From Paenibacillus typhae (lineage in GTDB: Bacteria > Bacillota > Bacilli > Paenibacillales > Paenibacillaceae), in assembly GCF_900099765.1 (NCBI RefSeq), contig NZ_FNDX01000022.1:34664-98663 (forward strand): DNA of 64,000 nt, in the 5' to 3' direction. Below the pieces are notes generated by a model that was given only the letters and a program-made list of their open reading frames with translations, had not been told where the DNA came from and made no database searches. The translations under genes were made by a program, and so were the position numbers. Numbering within the stretch: the stretch's first letter is position 1; the number at the start of each line of letters is the position of its first letter. Positions 43,455-53,042 of this stretch are shown in pieces.

Positions 43455-44993
43455 CTACCCCTGCTTGCGCCGCACCATCTGCCGGTACTCCGTGGGCTGC
43501 ATGCCCATGACCTCGCGGAAGGCGCGGGTGAAGCTTTTGTAGCTTTCGTAGCCGACCAGCGGCGTGATCTCGACGATCTTGTACTCCGTTTCGGCCAGAA
43601 GACGGCGCGCCTTATCCAATCTCACGTCACGCAGGTATTCGGCGAAGCCCTTGCCGACGTTTTTCTTGAACAGGTTGGAGAAATAGGCGTAGTTCAGCGA
43701 CACATGGTTGGACACCATCGCCAGGTCCAGCGGCTTGTGGTAATTCTCGTGAATGAACCGGATCGCCTCATTCAGGTCCTGGGAGTTGCGGTAGCTGCAC
43801 TTGAATTCGTGATAGAACTGGCTCAGCCGCAGCATCTGCTGCTGGAGCGCCTGAATATATTCGCGGATACCCGGATGATCATAGAGGTTGCGCAGCGGAT
43901 CGAGATCCAGCGCATCCTCGCCCATGTAGGGGCGGATCACCCATTCATACTCTTCCAGCATCTGCACTACCGCCCGGCACAGCCGTTCCGTATAGCCGAT
44001 GTGATAGCGCTGCAGCACATTTTTATGAAAAAGCATAGAGATGCCTTCGGCGATCCGGCTCCCGCTATCCGCTCCGATGAACCGGAACAGGGCGTACAGC
44101 TCCTCATGGGGGAGCTGCCACTGCTGCACCAGTCCGGCCGTTTTCTCCGGCAGAATGCAGCGCAGCTCAGGGAACAGATAGCTGTGCCTGTACAGCTCCT
44201 GTACCTCAGTGTAGGCAGCGGGCAGCGATTTTAAGCCCTGCTGCGGTGCGGTTATGGCTGCTGTCGCTGCGATCTGCGCTGCCTTAAGCGCCTCGGGCAG
44301 CTTGCCCGTATCTGCGGCAGCGTCCACCGCCAGAATCAGATGCGGGCGGCGCTGCAGGCAGAGGCAGCCTTCGCTGCCGTACACGCTATAGGCGAGCGAC
44401 TCCATGCTGTGGGCGCTGCTCGCGCCCGGCTGGTTGATCCGCCGTTCCTCGCTAAGCAGGCACAGCCGGTAGCTGCCCCACAGCTCCGGGTGCTGCTGCT
44501 CCGTCCGGCCAGTCCATGCCTCGTCGTAGGATGAGCCCTGCATGTACAGGCTCAGCTCCTTACGGTCCGTCTCCCGGGCCATACGGGAGAGCTGCTCCAT
44601 GTCGCGGGACAACGCCTGCCGGGTCATGATCTCCTGCCACACATGCTCCACCGAGGCCTGCAGGTCTTCGCGGTTCACAGGCTTGAGCAGATAACCCTTT
44701 GCCCCTAGCCCAATGGCCTTCTGGGCATAAGCGAAATCGCCATAGCCGCTGATAATCAGGTAATCAACGGTCAACTGCTCCTCCCGGGTCCGGGCCATCA
44801 GCTCAAGGCCGTCCATATCGGGCATGCGGATGTCAGTAATGACAAGCTGGATGCTGTGCCGGCGGAGCAGCTGCAAGGCTTCAATACCGTTAGCGGCGCT
44901 ATAGATACTGTCCGGCTGCTGCGGGAACTGGCTCACCATTGCCTGCAGCCCGTCGCGGATATGTTTCTGGTCGTCTACAATCAGTAGGTTCAT
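43455..44993 (-). CDS. YesN-type response regulator with AraC DNA-binding domain
   Basis: A 512-aa regulator. The receiver domain (about 1-120) has VDDQKHIRDGL, the phospho-Asp in VITDIRMPDMDG and the Lys in YLLKPVNRED. A long middle region precedes a C-terminal AraC HTH pair (about 405-505, LAMVSNHVSLNYAYFSNLFK and ITPLVGYESYKSFTRAFREV). The ATG at 44993 or the TTG at 44996 may start it; GGAGG is 10-13 nt upstream. It follows the kinase gene by a few nt, forming a two-component system that probably controls the adjacent sugar importer. Confidence 0.92.
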   Translation of the reverse strand: MNLLIVDDQKHIRDGLQAMVSQFPQQPDSIYSAANGIEALQLLRRHSIQLVITDIRMPDMDGLELMARTREEQLTVDYLIISGYGDFAYAQKAIGLGAKGYLLKPVNREDLQASVEHVWQEIMTRQALSRDMEQLSRMARETDRKELSLYMQGSSYDEAWTGRTEQQHPELWGSYRLCLLSEERRINQPGASSAHSMESLAYSVYGSEGCLCLQRRPHLILAVDAAADTGKLPEALKAAQIAATAAITAPQQGLKSLPAAYTEVQELYRHSYLFPELRCILPEKTAGLVQQWQLPHEELYALFRFIGADSGSRIAEGISMLFHKNVLQRYHIGYTERLCRAVVQMLEEYEWVIRPYMGEDALDLDPLRNLYDHPGIREYIQALQQQMLRLSQFYHEFKCSYRNSQDLNEAIRFIHENYHKPLDLAMVSNHVSLNYAYFSNLFKKNVGKGFAEYLRDVRLDKARRLLAETEYKIVEITPLVGYESYKSFTRAFREVMGMQPTEYRQMVRRKQG

Positions 44994-44999
44994 CAACTT

Positions 45000-46838
45000 C
45001 TACCATCCTCCCAGATTGACTTGCTCCCAAGGCAAACGTATGGTGACACTGGTGTAGGCACCCTGTACACTCTCAATGGAAAGTCCGCTGCCTTTGCCGT
45101 AATGCAGCTGCAGCCGTTTATGCACATTTGCCAGGCCCAGCCCGTTGCGGCTGGCGACAATCGGCCGGTCGGACTCATCGGCCATCTCCTCCTGCAGGCG
45201 GCTGAGCGTTAGCGGATCAATGCCGGTGCCGTTGTCACGAATCTCAATCAGCAGCATGAAGCTGTTCTCCACGCTTACGTTCATTTCGATGGCTACGCTC
45301 CCTCCCGGCGGCGCCGCATGATGCACGGCGTTCTCGACAACGGGCTGCATGCACATTTTGGGAATGGGGTAGCGCAATACCTCGGGCAGAAGGTCGGCCC
45401 GAAGCTCAAAGCTTGTGCCCTCCATAAAGTTAATGAAGCGGATATAACTGTGAATGTTGGACAGCTCATCGCCGAGGCTGACAGTATCCCCGCGCCACTG
45501 CATGCTGTAGCGCAGCAGTGAGCCCAGCGATACCAGCGCTCCGGCGATTGCCGGCTGCCGCTCTACCTCCGCCCGCATCCGGATCGACTCCAGCGCGTTG
45601 TACAGGAAGTGGGAGTTGATCTGTGAATGCAGCGAATGGAGCTGTGCATTCTTGGCGATCAGCTGCTTATCAACCACCTGGGTCATCAGCCGCTGGATTT
45701 CGTCCAGCATGCTGTTATAGCTGACGGCGACATAATCAATTTCATCGCCGGGATCATTGTCGCTGAGGCCGGTATGAATTTTGGCATCCAGTTGTCCCTG
45801 ACGGACCTTGCGCATGGAGGCCAGCACCATCTCCAGCCGGCGGAAAATCCGCCGCGTCATATAGGAGATCATCACCATCATCATCAGCAGGACGCATAGC
45901 GTAATGGCCACCACAAGAAAATACCAGTTCCGCGGCCCCTTCATCAGCTCCTGATGGGAGGTGATATCGACGATATAAGCGTTCAGCGGTGCGATATACC
46001 GGTACAATGCATAGTAGGTCTGATCACCGGAAGTGATCTGAACGGGCTCATCGTGCTGCAGCACATCCAGCCGGCTGTGGACGCGGGTCAGAATATCGTC
46101 CAGCTGCCCGTCTGCCACGAGAGCTGACGCATGTGCGGCATTATATACGCTGCGGGAAGGCTGGCTTCCGTCCATAACGACGGAGAAAAAGCTGCCGTCC
46201 CTCTCCTCCAGTAAATCGCTGAAAATCGCGCTATGCCGGGCCCGGATCTCCATAATGGTCGGACGTTCATTCTGCTTGCCCTGAAGCCGGACCAGTCTAT
46301 AGTAAGATAAAGTGTGTTCGCCTTCCTGCAGGGAAAATAAACGGAATGCCGCCCCGTTCTCCTCGCGCAGCGTCATCCAGTAATCCTGCGGCCAGAAACG
46401 GTCATAGCGGTAAATCTCCGGCCATATCTCATGCAGGCCGGGGTTGTCGACATAGAAGCTGAGCTGGCTGACCAGATCATAGCTTTGAATGATATTATGC
46501 ATCTGCTCATACTGGTTCTGCCGGAATTTTACCAGCTGCAGACCGTCAGCCTGCATGTCCGAGTGGATGAAATCCACGAAGCCTTTCTGCGTCAGTGCGG
46601 TTGAGGAAGCGTTCTCAAGCATGGTCAGCCGGCTGCGCAGCTGCCCCTCCAGACGGGACACATGACTGCTGCCCTCGGCCATGGCATCCTTGTACAGCTG
46701 GGCTTCCTGTGTACGGATGAACAGAAAGGATATAATAATGGCCGGTATGGCTATCATCAGGCTGAAGGCCAGAAAGAGCTTCTGCGAGATTCGTGAATTG
46801 CGGTAAAGCTTCTTAATGGTTGTCTGTACGGCCTTCAT
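45000..46838 (-). CDS. YesM-type sensor histidine kinase
   Basis: A 612-aa membrane kinase. TM1 is at about 20-40 (LFLAFSLMIAIPAIIISFLF), an extracellular dCache-like sensor at about 41-300, TM2 at about 303-325, then HAMP, His_kinase with HSLHSQINSHFLYNALESIR (about 400) and an HATPase with ENAVHHAAPP and NGLGLANVHKRLQ. An ATG at 46844 abuts GGAGGT, so the ATG at 46838 with 7-nt spacing is more likely. Such kinases usually sense extracellular sugars. Confidence 0.93.
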   Translation of the reverse strand: MKAVQTTIKKLYRNSRISQKLFLAFSLMIAIPAIIISFLFIRTQEAQLYKDAMAEGSSHVSRLEGQLRSRLTMLENASSTALTQKGFVDFIHSDMQADGLQLVKFRQNQYEQMHNIIQSYDLVSQLSFYVDNPGLHEIWPEIYRYDRFWPQDYWMTLREENGAAFRLFSLQEGEHTLSYYRLVRLQGKQNERPTIMEIRARHSAIFSDLLEERDGSFFSVVMDGSQPSRSVYNAAHASALVADGQLDDILTRVHSRLDVLQHDEPVQITSGDQTYYALYRYIAPLNAYIVDITSHQELMKGPRNWYFLVVAITLCVLLMMMVMISYMTRRIFRRLEMVLASMRKVRQGQLDAKIHTGLSDNDPGDEIDYVAVSYNSMLDEIQRLMTQVVDKQLIAKNAQLHSLHSQINSHFLYNALESIRMRAEVERQPAIAGALVSLGSLLRYSMQWRGDTVSLGDELSNIHSYIRFINFMEGTSFELRADLLPEVLRYPIPKMCMQPVVENAVHHAAPPGGSVAIEMNVSVENSFMLLIEIRDNGTGIDPLTLSRLQEEMADESDRPIVASRNGLGLANVHKRLQLHYGKGSGLSIESVQGAYTSVTIRLPWEQVNLGGW

Positions 46839-46844
46839 TCCCAT

Positions 46845-47001
46845 ACCTCCCTATATTTGTAATATACCATGTATTACAAAAATACAGGCAGGTAATCAGC
46901 AAAATGCACCTCTTCATAGGAAACTCTACAGCAGGCGCTGCAAAAGACTCTGTATAAGCAGGCAATACCGGCCGCCCCCGGGCAGCCGGCATCTCTATCA
47001 A
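46845..47001. other. Intergenic region between binding-protein and kinase genes
   Basis: 157 nt. On the minus strand an imperfect hairpin (CCGGCTGC with GCGGCCGG, about 46972-46990) lacks a T-run. It could be a processing or partial termination site letting the binding protein be made in excess of the kinase. Confidence 0.35.
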
Positions 47002-48672
47002 CTAGTTCGCCATTTTGGTCTTCCGCGCATCCAGCTCAGCCTGGCGGAATTCCACCACCTGCTGGAAGCCGTATTCGTCACGCCGCTCAAGGAAGCTTGC
47101 AAATACCTTGTCAAAGGCAGCCTCATCCTTGGCTGTAATCAGCTCCGGCAGCACTTCCTCCCAGTTCTGCGAAATCCGCGACCAGGCTACCGCAACCTCG
47201 GAATCGCCCAGCGGGTCAAGGCCCTTATAAATGCCGCTGTCAATATCAGCCTGGGCATTTGCAAAATCCTCCATCTGCTTGATTACCGGTGCCTTCTCCG
47301 GTCTCCACTGGTTCACAATAACCGGGTTACGCATCATCCAGTACGTATCCAGCACACCATATTGCTTCTCCAGCGTTTCGATATCACTTGCAATCAGGTT
47401 CACCATATCCGCCTTCAGCTGAGGCTTGCCGTCCACGGTCTCCCACGTTTCGCCTTCCTTGCCGAGGAACAGGTCCTGCTGCCCCTCTTCGCTGGCGAGA
47501 TAGGTCAGGAAGCGGATCGCCCGTTCCGGATTTTTGGTCGATTTGCTGATCATCGTGACCATCCAGCCGTCCATGTTCCCGGGGAACAGCTTGGCGCTGT
47601 CGCCTTTGCTGTTCTGCGGACCGTCTACAGCGATGTAGTAGGAATCCGGGTTGGCGCTTGCAGCCAGCAGCGGATTGACGGCCGTCATGCCGGTCCATTC
47701 ACGGATCATCATGAAATAGCGGGCATTGTTCGTTTTCTCCTCCACCTGTGTATCCGAGTCCACAAGGAAGTCCACATTGATCAGTCCGCGCTCGTAAGCG
47801 GTGCGGAAGGTTTTCAGCCAGGTAACATATTCGGGGTCGGTTACGCGGTCATACACCTTGCCGTCTTTTTCATGCGGGACAGCGAGCAGATTCTGCAGAT
47901 ATTCAGTCATCCCGTAAGGCACATTCCCCTGGGCAAAGAACGGGCTGATCGGCTGGCCTTTATATTCAGGATACTTATCCTTCAGCAGCTGCAATGCGCC
48001 CAGGAAGCCTTCCGGCGTGCTGAGGTCAGGACTGCCCATTTCCTCATACAGGTCCTTCCGCACCAGGAAGGTCTGATTCGCCGCCGTCATGCCGGTCTCA
48101 TGCATCAGATTCGGGCTGTAGGAGTCATTGGGAACACCATAGGTGTTGCCGTTCTCCTGGCGGTACCATTTCAGCGTGCCGTCGCCGGCTACTTTGTAGA
48201 AATAAGGATCATACTGGTCGGCCAGCTCGTTCAGCGCGAAGACGTGGTCGCCTTCCCAGAGCTTTTTGACAGCGGTTTCCCAGGAGCCCATAGAGATGAG
48301 GTCGGGCAGCTGGCCGGAGGTCATCATCAGGGTAATATGCTCATTCGCCTCGCCGGAAGGCACCTCAAGCTTGACGTTGACGCCGGTTTTCTCTGTAACA
48401 TATTTCGAGGTCAGACTTTCCCCCCACGTGTGGGCGTACCAGTTGGCTCCGACGAACCAGGTCAGGTCAATCGGGCTTGTGTCCAGCTTCCAGGCCGGCT
48501 CGTCGGGATTCAGCTTGGCTTCCTCCTGCGGTGCAGCAGTAGCGTCAGCCGGAGGTGCGGCTGTCGGCGCGCTTTCGTTATTGGCGGAATTGCCGCTGCA
48601 GGCGGCCAGGGACAGCGAGAGCATCGCCGTCAGCAGCAGGGTCAGACTTCTTGTAACGGATTTACGCTTCAT
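47002..48672 (-). CDS. ABC sugar-binding lipoprotein
   Basis: A 556-aa extracellular solute-binding protein. The signal peptide with lipobox (LSLSLAAC, Cys about 25) leads into a Ser/Ala/Pro/Thr-rich linker and a family 1 type binding domain of the long LplA-like class. It is the receptor of the importer encoded by the two permeases upstream in the same operon. No ATPase gene is present; this class typically shares a common MsmX-like ATPase encoded elsewhere. Confidence 0.92.
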   Translation of the reverse strand: MKRKSVTRSLTLLLTAMLSLSLAACSGNSANNESAPTAAPPADATAAPQEEAKLNPDEPAWKLDTSPIDLTWFVGANWYAHTWGESLTSKYVTEKTGVNVKLEVPSGEANEHITLMMTSGQLPDLISMGSWETAVKKLWEGDHVFALNELADQYDPYFYKVAGDGTLKWYRQENGNTYGVPNDSYSPNLMHETGMTAANQTFLVRKDLYEEMGSPDLSTPEGFLGALQLLKDKYPEYKGQPISPFFAQGNVPYGMTEYLQNLLAVPHEKDGKVYDRVTDPEYVTWLKTFRTAYERGLINVDFLVDSDTQVEEKTNNARYFMMIREWTGMTAVNPLLAASANPDSYYIAVDGPQNSKGDSAKLFPGNMDGWMVTMISKSTKNPERAIRFLTYLASEEGQQDLFLGKEGETWETVDGKPQLKADMVNLIASDIETLEKQYGVLDTYWMMRNPVIVNQWRPEKAPVIKQMEDFANAQADIDSGIYKGLDPLGDSEVAVAWSRISQNWEEVLPELITAKDEAAFDKVFASFLERRDEYGFQQVVEFRQAELDARKTKMAN

Positions 48673-48696
48673 TAGAAGATCATCCTTTCGGTTTGG

Positions 48697-49581
48697 TTAT
48701 CCCTTGATTGCTCCGATCATAACCCCTTTGACCAGATAACGCTGAATGAAGGGGTAGAACAGCAGAATCGGCAGTGTAGCCACCATCATGGAGGCAAACT
48801 TGATCGAATTGCCGGGCAGCCTTGCCCCAAACTGGGCCATGGCCTGCTGCTGCATGAACGACATGGAGTTTTCGGCGATGATTTTGTAAAGGATCGTCTG
48901 CAGCGGCAAAATATCCTGCGAACGGATATAAATAACGCCCTGGTAATAGTCATTCCAGTGATAGACGGCCGAAAACAGTGAGATGGTAGCGATTACAGCC
49001 ATACTGTTGGGCAGTACAATCCGGAATAGCACACCATAGTCCGATGCCCCGTCCACTTTGGCCGACTCCTCCAGACTATCAGGAATCGTGCGGAAGAAGC
49101 TCATAAAGATCACCATATTGAAAAAGCTGTACATGCCGGGAATGACGAACACCCAGAAGTTATCATACAGCCCCAGCTTCGTCATCAGAATAAAGGTAGG
49201 AATGAGTCCGCCTGAGAAAAGCATAGTCACCAGGGCCACCTTCATGTACACTTTGCGGCCGATCAGCGTTGTTTTGCTCAGCCCATAGGCGATAATGGCG
49301 GTGAACAGCACATGGGCCGCCGAGCCGATTATGGTGCGCAGCGTGGTGATCAGGAACCCGTTCATCATCGTTTTATCATTAAAAACAACACTGTAGCTCG
49401 CCAGCGACAGCTGCTCCGGGAACCAGTTGACGGTGCCCAGCAGCGCCTGCTCCGGCGCGTTAAGCGAGTTAATCAGCACGAACCACATCGGGTACAGCGT
49501 CAGAAAGCATACCCCCAGCATCAGCAGGGTGTTGCAGACTTCAAATACGCCGATGCTCCGTAAGCCTGTGCGTCTTTTCAA
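48697..49581 (-). CDS. Carbohydrate ABC permease (LplC/YtcP type)
   Basis: A 294-aa permease with six membrane helices and the EAA-loop EESAKVDGASDYGVLFRIVLP. It ends FYPFIQRYLVKGVMIGAIKG, the typical MalG-side tail. It is located 24 nt upstream of the binding protein gene in transcription order. Confidence 0.92.
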   Translation of the reverse strand: MKRRTGLRSIGVFEVCNTLLMLGVCFLTLYPMWFVLINSLNAPEQALLGTVNWFPEQLSLASYSVVFNDKTMMNGFLITTLRTIIGSAAHVLFTAIIAYGLSKTTLIGRKVYMKVALVTMLFSGGLIPTFILMTKLGLYDNFWVFVIPGMYSFFNMVIFMSFFRTIPDSLEESAKVDGASDYGVLFRIVLPNSMAVIATISLFSAVYHWNDYYQGVIYIRSQDILPLQTILYKIIAENSMSFMQQQAMAQFGARLPGNSIKFASMMVATLPILLFYPFIQRYLVKGVMIGAIKG

Positions 49582-49596
49582 CGGTCTGCCCCCTTT

Positions 49597-50517
49597 CTAG
49601 AAGATACTGTCCCCGGTCAGTTTTTTGGATGTCTGGTTCGCCATGAACAGCAGCCCCAGCGCCACGATGGAACGGGCAAACAGTACCGCCGTGGAGAAGG
49701 AATGCCGGCCTGACACAAGTCCCATGTTATAAATGTACAGGTCGAGGCTTTCCGCCATTTTCATGTTCATGTTGTTTTTCAGCATAAAAATCTGTTCAAA
49801 ATTACTGCCCAGAATACCGCTCACCGCGAGAATGAACAGGATAGCGATTGTTGGACGGATGCTCTGTACGGTAATATGCCACATCCGCTGCCAGCGTCCT
49901 GCCCCGTCAAGCTCAGCAGCTTCATACAATCCGGGATCAATGCCCGAGATCGCCGCAATGTAGATAATGGCACTCCAGCCCGTCTCCTTCAGCGTATCGG
50001 TAAAAAAGGTAATCCACCAGAAATATTTGGCATCACTGTTAAAAAGAATTTCGCGGTCCTGCAGCCCGATCGCCATCATCAGCTGATTGATAACACCGCC
50101 TTCCCCCAGCCAGTTAAGCGCAATCCCGCCGAAGATCGTCCACGCAATAAAATGCGGCAGATACGATATGGTCTGCACCGTACGCTTGAAGCGCAGGCTT
50201 CGGATTTCATTAAGCAGCAGCGCGAACAGAATCGGAATCGGAAAGCCCAGGATCAGCTTGATGCTGCTCATCCCCAGCGTATTGCGGATCGAACGCCAGA
50301 ACCGGTCATCACTCACGAAGGCCTCAAAATGCTTCAGCCCGACAAATGGTGATTCAAGCATGGGCTTCGCGATACTGTAGTCCATAAAGGCGATAACGAG
50401 CCAGAACATCGGAAGATAACAAAAAATAACCATCCAGACAATGCCCGGAATAACCATGCTTTGCAGCTGCCACTGTCTAAAAAACGCTTTCATTTGTTCC
50501 CCCCGGAATCGAAACAT
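49597..50517 (-). CDS. Carbohydrate ABC permease (LplB/YtcQ-partner type)
   Basis: A 306-aa permease, six helices, with the EAA-loop YEAAELDGAGRWQRMWHITV. The frame extends to 50592, but the ATG at 50517 follows GGGAGGG. An internal ATG at 50493 also has GGGGGGA upstream and cannot be excluded. It is the first gene of the permease-permease-binding protein operon, divergent from the second GH16 gene. Confidence 0.9.
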   Translation of the reverse strand: MFRFRGEQMKAFFRQWQLQSMVIPGIVWMVIFCYLPMFWLVIAFMDYSIAKPMLESPFVGLKHFEAFVSDDRFWRSIRNTLGMSSIKLILGFPIPILFALLLNEIRSLRFKRTVQTISYLPHFIAWTIFGGIALNWLGEGGVINQLMMAIGLQDREILFNSDAKYFWWITFFTDTLKETGWSAIIYIAAISGIDPGLYEAAELDGAGRWQRMWHITVQSIRPTIAILFILAVSGILGSNFEQIFMLKNNMNMKMAESLDLYIYNMGLVSGRHSFSTAVLFARSIVALGLLFMANQTSKKLTGDSIF

Positions 50518-50668
50518 GTCTTTTGTCCCTCCCTTCCTTTTCATCGTAAGAAAAAAGGCGCAGGAAAAAAAGGCCACCGTTTTTGCCGCCATCCCAATTT
50601 TTTGGATTCCGATATCTATGTTCCGAAATGCAGTATGCTGTGTTTACATGAGAGGAGTGTGCCAAACG

Positions 50669-51412
50669 ATGAGTAGGCTGGTGTGGGAGCAGGATTTTGT
50701 GAAGAACGGGGGCGATCTCAGCCTCTGGAACATCCGGACAGGCAATGATCTGCTTGATCTGAATGATAAGCCGGTCTATCCCGGCTGGGGCAATAATGAG
50801 CAGCAGTTTTATACAGGCCGTGCCGATAATCTCTACTTTAATGAGTATGGACTGAACCTTCGGGCATGCCGTGAAAAAATAGTGCAGGACGGGCGGAGCT
50901 TTGGCTACACCTCGGCCCGCCTTGATACAAGGAACCATTTCTCCTTCTGCTACGGAAAATTAGTTGTCCGTGCCAAGCTGCCGGTAGGGCAGGGCCTGTG
51001 GCCGGCAATCTGGCTGATGCCGCAGGATTACGCCTACGGCCCGTGGCCGGCGTCCGGCGAGCTGGACATTCTGGAGGCCAGGGGCCGCCTGCCAAGGGAA
51101 ATCGCGGGTACGCTGCACTATGGCAAGGACCTGGACAGCAAGGTGGTCGAGGAGTTTACACACGAGCTTGCAGACGGGACCATCAACCAGTTCCGTGATT
51201 ATGGCCTGGAGTGGAGCGCGGACTCCATCCGCTGGCTGGTGGACGGCCATTGCTTCGCCGAGCGCCGGCTGGAACCAGGCATGCCGTTCGACCAGCCTTT
51301 TTATCTGATTCTCAACCTGGCCTTGGGCGGCTGGTACGATAATAATGTGGCGGTCGATGAGGAAAGCCTGCCGGGGGTAATGACGGTGGCGGGGATCTGG
51401 CTGTATGAGTAA
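50669..51412 (+). CDS. Intracellular-type GH16 beta-glucanase
   Basis: A 247-aa single-domain GH16 enzyme without a signal peptide (starts MSRLVWEQDFVKNGGDLSLW). The catalytic motif GELDILEARG is at about residue 130, flanked by the Trp-rich LWPAIWLMPQDYAYGPWPAS. The frame extends to 50441, but the ATG at 50669 has GAGGAG 11 nt upstream. With the divergent importer this fits cytosolic cleavage of imported beta-1,3- or mixed-linkage oligosaccharides; the specificity is inferred. Confidence 0.88.
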   Translation: MSRLVWEQDFVKNGGDLSLWNIRTGNDLLDLNDKPVYPGWGNNEQQFYTGRADNLYFNEYGLNLRACREKIVQDGRSFGYTSARLDTRNHFSFCYGKLVVRAKLPVGQGLWPAIWLMPQDYAYGPWPASGELDILEARGRLPREIAGTLHYGKDLDSKVVEEFTHELADGTINQFRDYGLEWSADSIRWLVDGHCFAERRLEPGMPFDQPFYLILNLALGGWYDNNVAVDEESLPGVMTVAGIWLYE

Positions 51413-51447
51413 AAACAAACCCGGCTCTCTCCTTGAGAACCGGGTTT
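51411..51447 (-). terminator. Terminator of the acyltransferase gene, probably bidirectional
   Basis: AAACCCGGCTCTC (51417-51429) pairs with GAGAACCGGGTTT (51435-51447). The minus strand continues with GTTTTT. Confidence 0.82.
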
Positions 51448-51473
51448 GATCATCTTGCTGTATGCTCGATACC

Positions 51474-52730
51474 TTATGCCGCTTCAATCGGGGGCGTATC
51501 GGTCCGCTTGCGCCGAAAGAACGGTTTGCCCTTTGACCTGTTAATGAACGGCTGCTCTATGACATGATAAGAGAACGTCGCGGCTGCATAGGAGAGGAAG
51601 ACGACGGATACACTGATGCCGAGCCATCGCCACACGTCCGTGACCCCGGAATAGTGGTAATCCTTCATGCCGTACTTTTCGATTAAGGTGATGAACAGAT
51701 AGTGCCAGATATACAGACCAAAGGACATTTTCGCGGTAAAACGGAAAAAACGGTTATCTAACCAGCGCCCCAATAGCACGCTGAACGGTGCGGACATCAG
51801 CACGATTCCGAACAGGATGGCATATGCCGGGAAGTAGTACGGTTGCTGCTGGAAGCTGAAATCGAATTCGCCCTGATGGCGCATTCGCCAGATCAGCAGG
51901 CCGGCAAGCGCCAAAGCGGCTGCTGCAGCTGCGTCAAACAGCCCGAGCTTGCGCAACCGCCCGATTGCGGCGCCGCGCTGCATGGTCGCGGCCGTCACTC
52001 CCGCCGCCAGAATGCCGATAGCAAAGTGGCCGAAGAATCCGACCGGATTATAATTCGGCATCCAGTATTTTGCACCGCCCATTTGACCATATTCCCAGCC
52101 CCGGCCGCTCTCGTCTGGTGTAAACCAATGATGTATGAGCGAGTTGATGACAAGCACCAATCCGATTGCAGCGAACCAGAACAAGACCGCCTTGCCGAAC
52201 GAACGCCGCTGGCCGAGCCGAAACAATACAGCCATAAACAACGGCATAAGCAGGTAGCAAAATACCTCGAAGCTGATCGACCAGAAGGGCCCATTCCATT
52301 CGGACGGAAAAAACGTTGTATAGTGGAAACCCGACGTAAACGTGAAGCCCGTTATGATCCGCCGCCATAAGAACCCCATTTCGCTGCCCAGCCTCCATTC
52401 GAGCCATAGACACACCAGAAACGCAACATAAAAGCCGGGCATAATTCTTGCCGCGCGGCGTATCGTATACGTTCGGATGCTCGGGTATGCCTCATTGTCC
52501 AGGTAAGCGCTCCAGAATGGAAACGATAACAAAAATCCGCTTAATACGAAAAACAAACTTACTCCGCTGTTCCCAAGCAAGAGAACCGACTGTACTTCTT
52601 GAAGCCAAGGGCTTGGAGCGGGCATCGCCAGACGTTGTGACACATGATGCAGGATGACGGACAGGCAGGCAATGGCACGCACGCCATCCGCTCCTGTTAA
52701 CCGGGTATCGCCTAACCGAATGGTTGTCAT
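51474..52730 (-). CDS. Acyltransferase 3 family membrane protein
   Basis: A 418-aa OafA/YrhL-type O-acyltransferase with about ten membrane helices. The N-terminus has ADGVRAIACLSVILHHVSQR, with the conserved catalytic His. It probably acylates a cell-surface polysaccharide. ATGs at 52739 and 52730 are in frame; AGAGGAA nearly abuts the first, so the second is preferred. Confidence 0.87.
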   Translation of the reverse strand: MTTIRLGDTRLTGADGVRAIACLSVILHHVSQRLAMPAPSPWLQEVQSVLLLGNSGVSLFFVLSGFLLSFPFWSAYLDNEAYPSIRTYTIRRAARIMPGFYVAFLVCLWLEWRLGSEMGFLWRRIITGFTFTSGFHYTTFFPSEWNGPFWSISFEVFCYLLMPLFMAVLFRLGQRRSFGKAVLFWFAAIGLVLVINSLIHHWFTPDESGRGWEYGQMGGAKYWMPNYNPVGFFGHFAIGILAAGVTAATMQRGAAIGRLRKLGLFDAAAAAALALAGLLIWRMRHQGEFDFSFQQQPYYFPAYAILFGIVLMSAPFSVLLGRWLDNRFFRFTAKMSFGLYIWHYLFITLIEKYGMKDYHYSGVTDVWRWLGISVSVVFLSYAAATFSYHVIEQPFINRSKGKPFFRRKRTDTPPIEAA

Positions 52731-53042
52731 CAGCTTCATTTCCTCTTTTCCCTAATCATTTCCCAAAACGGATGGCCGCCCGCATAGTCCACGAAATGGC
52801 ATCCCAACACTACCCCTAATTACAGGTGCGCTGTATTCGATTTCAGGTACTCCTATCTTTCCATATATAATTGGAAAATCCTTCAACCTTTCCGCCTGTT
52901 TGTGTCTAACATATGGAAAAAGTATTAAGGAATATATTAATGCTTCGGGAGCAATCAACCTTAACAACTTCCGGGTCTAAGGAGACCGGCTGCAAGTGGA
53001 TTTCAACAAATAAAAAAGGCGCCGGGGTGGCACCTGTAGTCC
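52731..53042. other. 312-bp intergenic region
   Basis: It holds only the terminator at 53012-53034 and AT-rich sequence (about 52855-52875 and 52920-52940). No gene is supported; the 71-codon frame at 52752-52967 has no ribosome site or recognisable composition. Confidence 0.5.
53012..53034 (-). terminator. Terminator of the VOC/sigma/SRPBCC operon
   Basis: On the minus strand GGTGCC and GGCGCC arms (53033-53028 and 53023-53018, one G-U pair) are followed by T6. Confidence 0.65.

Noticed and set aside
46816..48675. 619-codon plus-strand frame opposite the sugar-binding lipoprotein
   Set aside because: Shadow of a lipoprotein gene with a clear signal peptide and lipobox; the plus frame has no ribosome site.
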